A stretch of 8,674 nucleotides of DNA, taken from contig DATJFH010000358.1 of assembly GCA_035495815.1 (NCBI GenBank), positions 1-8,674 of the forward strand, written 5' to 3'. Of the stretch, positions 6,199 to 8,674 are shown piece by piece. Made by a program: the position numbers and the translations under genes. Every line of letters starts with the position of its first letter. The stretch's first letter is position 1. The notes beneath the pieces were generated by a model. It had not been told where the DNA came from. It saw only the letters and a program-made list of their open reading frames with translations, and made no database searches. Source of the DNA: DATJFH01 sp035495815. Lineage in GTDB: Bacteria; Acidobacteriota; Terriglobia; Bryobacterales; Bryobacteraceae.

Positions 6199-6819
6199 TC
6201 AATCGTTCAGCCGGTCTCCAGCCAGCACGAAGCGCAGCGGCAGGTCGACGCTTTTGCGGATGCCGATCCGCGGCGTCACCTCCACCCTCGCTTCCGGCGG
6301 CCGCTTCCATTGACGCACCACCAGCGATCCGCGGGTCACATCGCGCCCGTTGTGCGCCCGCGTGATCCCCATCGCCAGCGTCAGCTTTCCGGGGCCCGAC
6401 GCCAGGTCTTCAATCCGCCGCGCCCCCGGCCTTCTCCGGCGCATGAGCTCGATTCCGCGCACCGGCCGCAGCGCCCGGATCAGCACGCAGCCCGCCGTGC
6501 CGTCCGGCTCGGCCACCAGGTTCAGACATTCGTACATGCCGTAAATGAAGTACACGTAGGCATGCCCCGGCGGTCCGAAGATCACGCGCGTGCGGGGAGT
6601 CAGGCCGCGCGCCGAGTGGGAGGCCAGGTCGTCGCCTCCCACATAAGCTTCCGTTTCCACGATGACACCGGCGGTGCGGCCGTGCGTCAGAACCGTGCCC
6701 AGCAGCTCACGCGCCACCTGCGCCGTGTTCCGCTCGTAGAACTCTCGGGGCAGGACGCTCGAATCCGCTTCCAGCTCCTCGATCGTTACCAGATCCGTTG
6801 CGCGGCCGGGATGCTTCAT
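6199..6819 (-). CDS. DNA-3-methyladenine glycosylase (AAG/MPG family)
   Basis: A cytoplasmic base-excision-repair enzyme of 206 residues in the AAG/MPG family (PF02245). It removes 3-methyladenine and other alkylated or deaminated purines from DNA. The family pattern is complete: Pro-Arg-x-Phe-Tyr near 24-28, then Val-Glu-Thr-Glu-Ala-Tyr (54-59). Glu57 matches the water-activating Glu125 of the human enzyme and Tyr59 the base-stacking Tyr127. Ala-Ser-His-Ser (His68), Tyr-Val-Tyr-Phe-Ile-Tyr-Gly-Met-Tyr (88-96), Arg-Ala-Leu-x-Pro (115-119) and Ser-Gly-Pro-Gly-Lys-Leu (141-146) follow. About 20 residues precede the usual N-terminus; ATG 6819 is the only standard start available before the conserved part. 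It diverges from thpR with a 20-base gap and no clear Shine-Dalgarno. It may share a transcript with the sugar transferase 75 bases downstream, but that link is probably positional, not functional. Confidence 0.96.
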   Translation of the reverse strand: MKHPGRATDLVTIEELEADSSVLPREFYERNTAQVARELLGTVLTHGRTAGVIVETEAYVGGDDLASHSARGLTPRTRVIFGPPGHAYVYFIYGMYECLNLVAEPDGTAGCVLIRALRPVRGIELMRRRRPGARRIEDLASGPGKLTLAMGITRAHNGRDVTRGSLVVRQWKRPPEARVEVTPRIGIRKSVDLPLRFVLAGDRLND

Positions 6820-6839
6820 TGGAAAATCAATCTTCGCTC

Positions 6840-7394
6840 ATGCGCCTGTTCACTGCAATCGATTTGCCGGGCGAAGCCCTCCAGCGGCTCGAGACTCTGA
6901 TCGACAGCCTGCGCCCGCTTGCCCGGCTCCAGTGGAGTCCGGCCGCGAACCTCCACATCACCACCCGCTTCATCGGTGAATGGCCGGACGAGCGCCTTCC
7001 GGAGCTGCGGAGCGCGCTGAGCCGGATACCCTGCCGTGAAGCCATTCCCATTCGCGTCGGCGGCCTCGGCTTCTACCCCCACGCCCGGTCCCCGCGCGTG
7101 TTCTACGCCGGCGTCGGCGCCGCGCCCGAGCTGGCCGCCCTGGCCGCCGACATCGACGCCTCGCTCGAGACGCTCGGCCTCCGGCGTGAGCCCCGTCCCT
7201 ATTCGCCGCATCTGACCCTGGCCAGGATCAAGTCCCCAGGAGGGTTGGCCGCCTTCCACAAGGAAGTGGTCCGACTCGGGCAGCCGCACTTCGGCTCCTT
7301 CACGGCCGATCGCTTTTTTCTCTATCACAGCAGGACCTCCCCATCCGGTTCCGTGTACACTAAGCTTTCGGACTTCCCGATCTCGAAAGAATGA
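6840..7394 (+). CDS. thpR: RNA 2',3'-cyclic phosphodiesterase (2'-5' RNA ligase family)
   Basis: A 184-residue member of the 2H phosphoesterase superfamily (LigT/ThpR). Enzymes of this group hydrolyse RNA 2',3'-cyclic phosphates to 2'-phosphates and can reversibly join 2'-5' linkages in vitro. Both catalytic His-x-Thr-x motifs are present and well spaced: His39-Ile-Thr41-Thr and His124-Leu-Thr126-Leu. The N-terminus, Met-Arg-Leu-Phe-Thr-Ala-Ile-Asp, is the classical start of the family, so I use ATG 6840. The frame is open to 6798, but that extension would run into the divergent glycosylase gene. Length is normal. The stop overlaps the plsY start as ATGA, so the gene heads a tightly packed thpR-plsY-gpsA unit. 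The biological RNA substrate is not known in most bacteria. Confidence 0.95.
   Translation: MRLFTAIDLPGEALQRLETLIDSLRPLARLQWSPAANLHITTRFIGEWPDERLPELRSALSRIPCREAIPIRVGGLGFYPHARSPRVFYAGVGAAPELAALAADIDASLETLGLRREPRPYSPHLTLARIKSPGGLAAFHKEVVRLGQPHFGSFTADRFFLYHSRTSPSGSVYTKLSDFPISKE
7365..7389 (+). promoter_or_regulatory. Possible mRNA hairpin just before the plsY start
   Basis: CTTTCG (7365-7370) and CGAAAG (7384-7389) are perfect inverted repeats separated by 13 bases, ending one base before the plsY ATG and inside the last codons of thpR. If it forms, the stem would cover the only purine-rich element before plsY, so a ribosome finishing thpR would have to open it. The stem is short and the loop long, so stability is doubtful. 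Confidence 0.3.
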
Positions 7395-7996
7395 TGCCGG
7401 TTCTCGCCCTTGCGGCCGCCTATCTCATTGGCGCCATCCCGTTTGGATTTCTGCTTGTGAAATGGAAGACGGGCGAAGACATTCGCGATTCCGGCAGCGG
7501 GAACATCGGCGCCACCAACGTCCTCCGCACCACGGGCCGCTCGGCCGCGGCGGCCACCCTGATTCTCGACATCGCCAAAGGCTACCTCGCCGTGTGGCTC
7601 GCCGGCCGCCTCACCAGCGGCAATGAGACCTGGATGGCGGCGTCCGCTCTGGCGGTAATGGCGGGTCACGCTTTTCCGGTCTTCCTCGGCGGCAAGGGGG
7701 GCAAGGCCGTGGCCAGCTTCGTCGGCGCCTACCTCTGCCTGACTCCCGTTCCCCTGCTGGCGACCCTCGTGGTATTCGCCGTCATAGTCGCCTGGACGCG
7801 CTACATCTCCGCGGGCTCCATCGTGGCCTCCGGCGCCTTCCCGCTCGCCGTGTGGATCATTTGTCATCCACCCGCGCCGGTGCTCGTCGCCGCCGTCGTC
7901 AGCGGGGCGTTTATCGTCTACCGGCATCGCGAGAATATCGTGCGCATCCGCGCTGGCGCCGAAAACGTGTTTTCCCTCAAAGGACGCGGCCGTTGA
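7391..7996 (+). CDS. plsY: Glycerol-3-phosphate acyltransferase PlsY (acyl-phosphate dependent)
   Basis: An inner-membrane acyltransferase of 201 residues that transfers the acyl group of acyl phosphate to position 1 of glycerol-3-phosphate, the first committed step of phosphatidic acid synthesis. The three cytoplasmic PlsY motifs are visible: a first helix ending in Ile-Pro-Phe-Gly-Phe-Leu near 17-22, Gly-Ser-Gly-Asn-Ile-Gly-Ala-Thr-Asn (36-44), and Gly-Gly-Lys-Gly-Gly-Lys-Ala-Val-Ala near 100-108, with His-Ala-Phe-Pro just before the last. About five membrane helices alternate with these loops. The start overlaps the thpR stop (ATGA); a second ATG directly follows at 7394 and could also be used. 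No standard Shine-Dalgarno is present, which fits re-initiation after thpR. The gene ends in TTGA shared with gpsA, whose product supplies its acyl acceptor. Confidence 0.97.
   Translation: MMPVLALAAAYLIGAIPFGFLLVKWKTGEDIRDSGSGNIGATNVLRTTGRSAAAATLILDIAKGYLAVWLAGRLTSGNETWMAASALAVMAGHAFPVFLGGKGGKAVASFVGAYLCLTPVPLLATLVVFAVIVAWTRYISAGSIVASGAFPLAVWIICHPPAPVLVAAVVSGAFIVYRHRENIVRIRAGAENVFSLKGRGR
7979..7984 (+). promoter_or_regulatory. Ribosome binding site of gpsA
   Basis: AAAGGA within the last codons of plsY, eight bases before TTG 7993. It supports the unusual TTG start of gpsA, since no ATG or GTG exists at the position where the family N-terminus begins. Confidence 0.6.
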
Positions 7997-8674
7997 CGCG
8001 GCTGGCCATCATCGGGGCCGGCAGTTGGGGGACTGCTCTCTCCATCGTCCTGGCCCCGCGCTTCCCCGACGTGCGGCTATGGGTTTATGAGCCGGATCTT
8101 GCCGCACGTATGCGCGCCAGCCGCGTCAACGACATTTATCTTCCCGAATACCCGATTCCCGCGAACGTGCAGGTGGTCACCGAATTCTCCTCGGCTCTGG
8201 ACGGGGCGGAGATTGTCCTCGGTGTCATGCCCTCGCACCGGGCGCGAGCCGTTTACGAACTGATGGCGCCCTGGCTCCGGGAGTCGATGCTGCTCGTCAG
8301 CGCCACCAAGGGCCTCGAGAACGGCTCATTACTACGCATGTCGGAGGTGATTCAGGAAGTCCTCGGCGGCCGGTTTCGTCCCAGGGTCGCGGTACTCTCC
8401 GGGCCGACCTTCGCCAGGGAAGTCGCCCGCAGTGAACCTACTGCTGTAGTAGTTGCGTCGGCCGAGCGGGAGGCAGCCGTGGAAGTGCAGAAAGCGTTTT
8501 CGGGAGCGACTTTCCGGCTGTATACTAACTCTGACCCGATCGGCGTGGAAATCGGGGGCGCGGTCAAGAATGTAGTGGCCATCGGGGCTGGCGTTTGCGC
8601 CGGGTTGGGACTCGGCAGCAACAGCCTGGCGGCCTTGATCACCCGAGGTCTGGCGGAAATTACGCGGCTCGCGC
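7993..8674 (+). CDS. gpsA: Glycerol-3-phosphate dehydrogenase [NAD(P)+] GpsA, 3' partial
   Basis: A cytoplasmic enzyme reducing dihydroxyacetone phosphate to sn-glycerol-3-phosphate with NAD(P)H, feeding phospholipid synthesis. About 227 residues are visible before the window ends; the family is usually 330-340 long, so roughly a third is missing. The dinucleotide-binding loop Gly8-x-Gly10-Ser-Trp12-Gly13 stands at the N-terminus. Ser-Ala-Thr-Lys106-Gly-Leu-Glu and a Ser-Gly-Pro-Thr-Phe-Ala-x-Glu-Val-Ala box near 136-145 follow. Glu-Ile-Gly-Gly-Ala-Val-Lys192-Asn-Val then carries the catalytic lysine. The conserved Gly-Leu-Gly-x-Asn-x-x-Ala-Ala-Leu-Ile-Thr-Arg-Gly stretch begins the C-terminal helical domain. 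The start is TTG 7993, which overlaps the plsY stop as TTGA; AAAGGA eight bases upstream supports it. Translational coupling to plsY is likely and metabolically sensible. Confidence 0.97.
   Translation, partial: MTRLAIIGAGSWGTALSIVLAPRFPDVRLWVYEPDLAARMRASRVNDIYLPEYPIPANVQVVTEFSSALDGAEIVLGVMPSHRARAVYELMAPWLRESMLLVSATKGLENGSLLRMSEVIQEVLGGRFRPRVAVLSGPTFAREVARSEPTAVVVASAEREAAVEVQKAFSGATFRLYTNSDPIGVEIGGAVKNVVAIGAGVCAGLGLGSNSLAALITRGLAEITRLA

Noticed and set aside
7325..7927. Open frame of 200 codons antisense to plsY
   Set aside because: plsY on the plus strand has all family motifs. The antisense translation is low-complexity Gly/Arg/Glu-rich and is a shadow.
8438..8452. Inverted repeat CTACT-gctgt-AGTAG inside gpsA
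   Set aside because: It is only a 5-base arm within a conserved coding stretch, next to repeated valine codons. Chance is the simplest explanation.
8352..8642. Open frame of 96 codons antisense to gpsA
   Set aside because: It lies entirely opposite the conserved gpsA coding sequence and has no motif of its own.
1..8674. CRISPR array, tRNA/rRNA, insertion sequence, integrase site or riboswitch
   Set aside because: No spaced direct repeats, cloverleaf, transposase motif or terminal inverted repeats were visible by eye, and coding genes occupy almost all of the window.

Overview
The window is GC-rich and almost fully coding. It looks like a chromosomal piece of a free-living Gram-negative bacterium. 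An acidobacterium of the Bryobacterales/Solibacter type is my best guess, from base composition, gene style and the thpR-plsY-gpsA order; this is inference and no marker gene is present. I see no rRNA, tRNA, CRISPR array, insertion sequence or attachment site. Ten protein genes cover nearly every base. The longest gene-free stretch is about 75 bases (6124-6198), so there is no gap over 300 bases to explain.

Left part (1-6123): a surface or extracellular polysaccharide locus. A Wzy/WaaL-type O-antigen polymerase/ligase (5' end outside the window) overlaps a GT4 glycosyltransferase, both on +. Facing them on - is a two-gene unit, an HprK-like P-loop kinase followed by a PF14907-type nucleotidyltransferase (NTP_transf_5). 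A second GT4 glycosyltransferase starts 21 bases from the kinase start and runs on +. It collides tail to tail with a short polyprenyl-phosphate sugar phosphotransferase on -, which would load the first sugar on the lipid carrier. The sugar transferase (initiation), the two GT4 enzymes (elongation) and the Wzy-like protein (polymerisation or transfer) form a plausible partial pathway. The kinase/nucleotidyltransferase pair has no assigned step in it.

Right part (6199-8674): conserved housekeeping genes. An AAG/MPG-type DNA-3-methyladenine glycosylase lies on -. Divergent from it, 20 bases away, is the chain thpR (RNA 2',3'-cyclic phosphodiesterase), plsY (acyl-phosphate:glycerol-3-phosphate acyltransferase) and gpsA (glycerol-3-phosphate dehydrogenase, cut by the window end). 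The three genes overlap by four bases at each junction and are probably translationally coupled. gpsA makes glycerol-3-phosphate and plsY acylates it, the first two steps of phospholipid synthesis.

The most distinctive content is the HprK-like kinase plus nucleotidyltransferase pair inside a polysaccharide locus, without the PqqD-like or lasso-peptide genes that such pairs can accompany. The architecture is also unusually tight: two divergent pairs with 20-21 base gaps, two convergent overlaps (55 and 122 bases), and a likely non-conserved tail on the second glycosyltransferase created by antisense overlap. Most of the window is otherwise ordinary.
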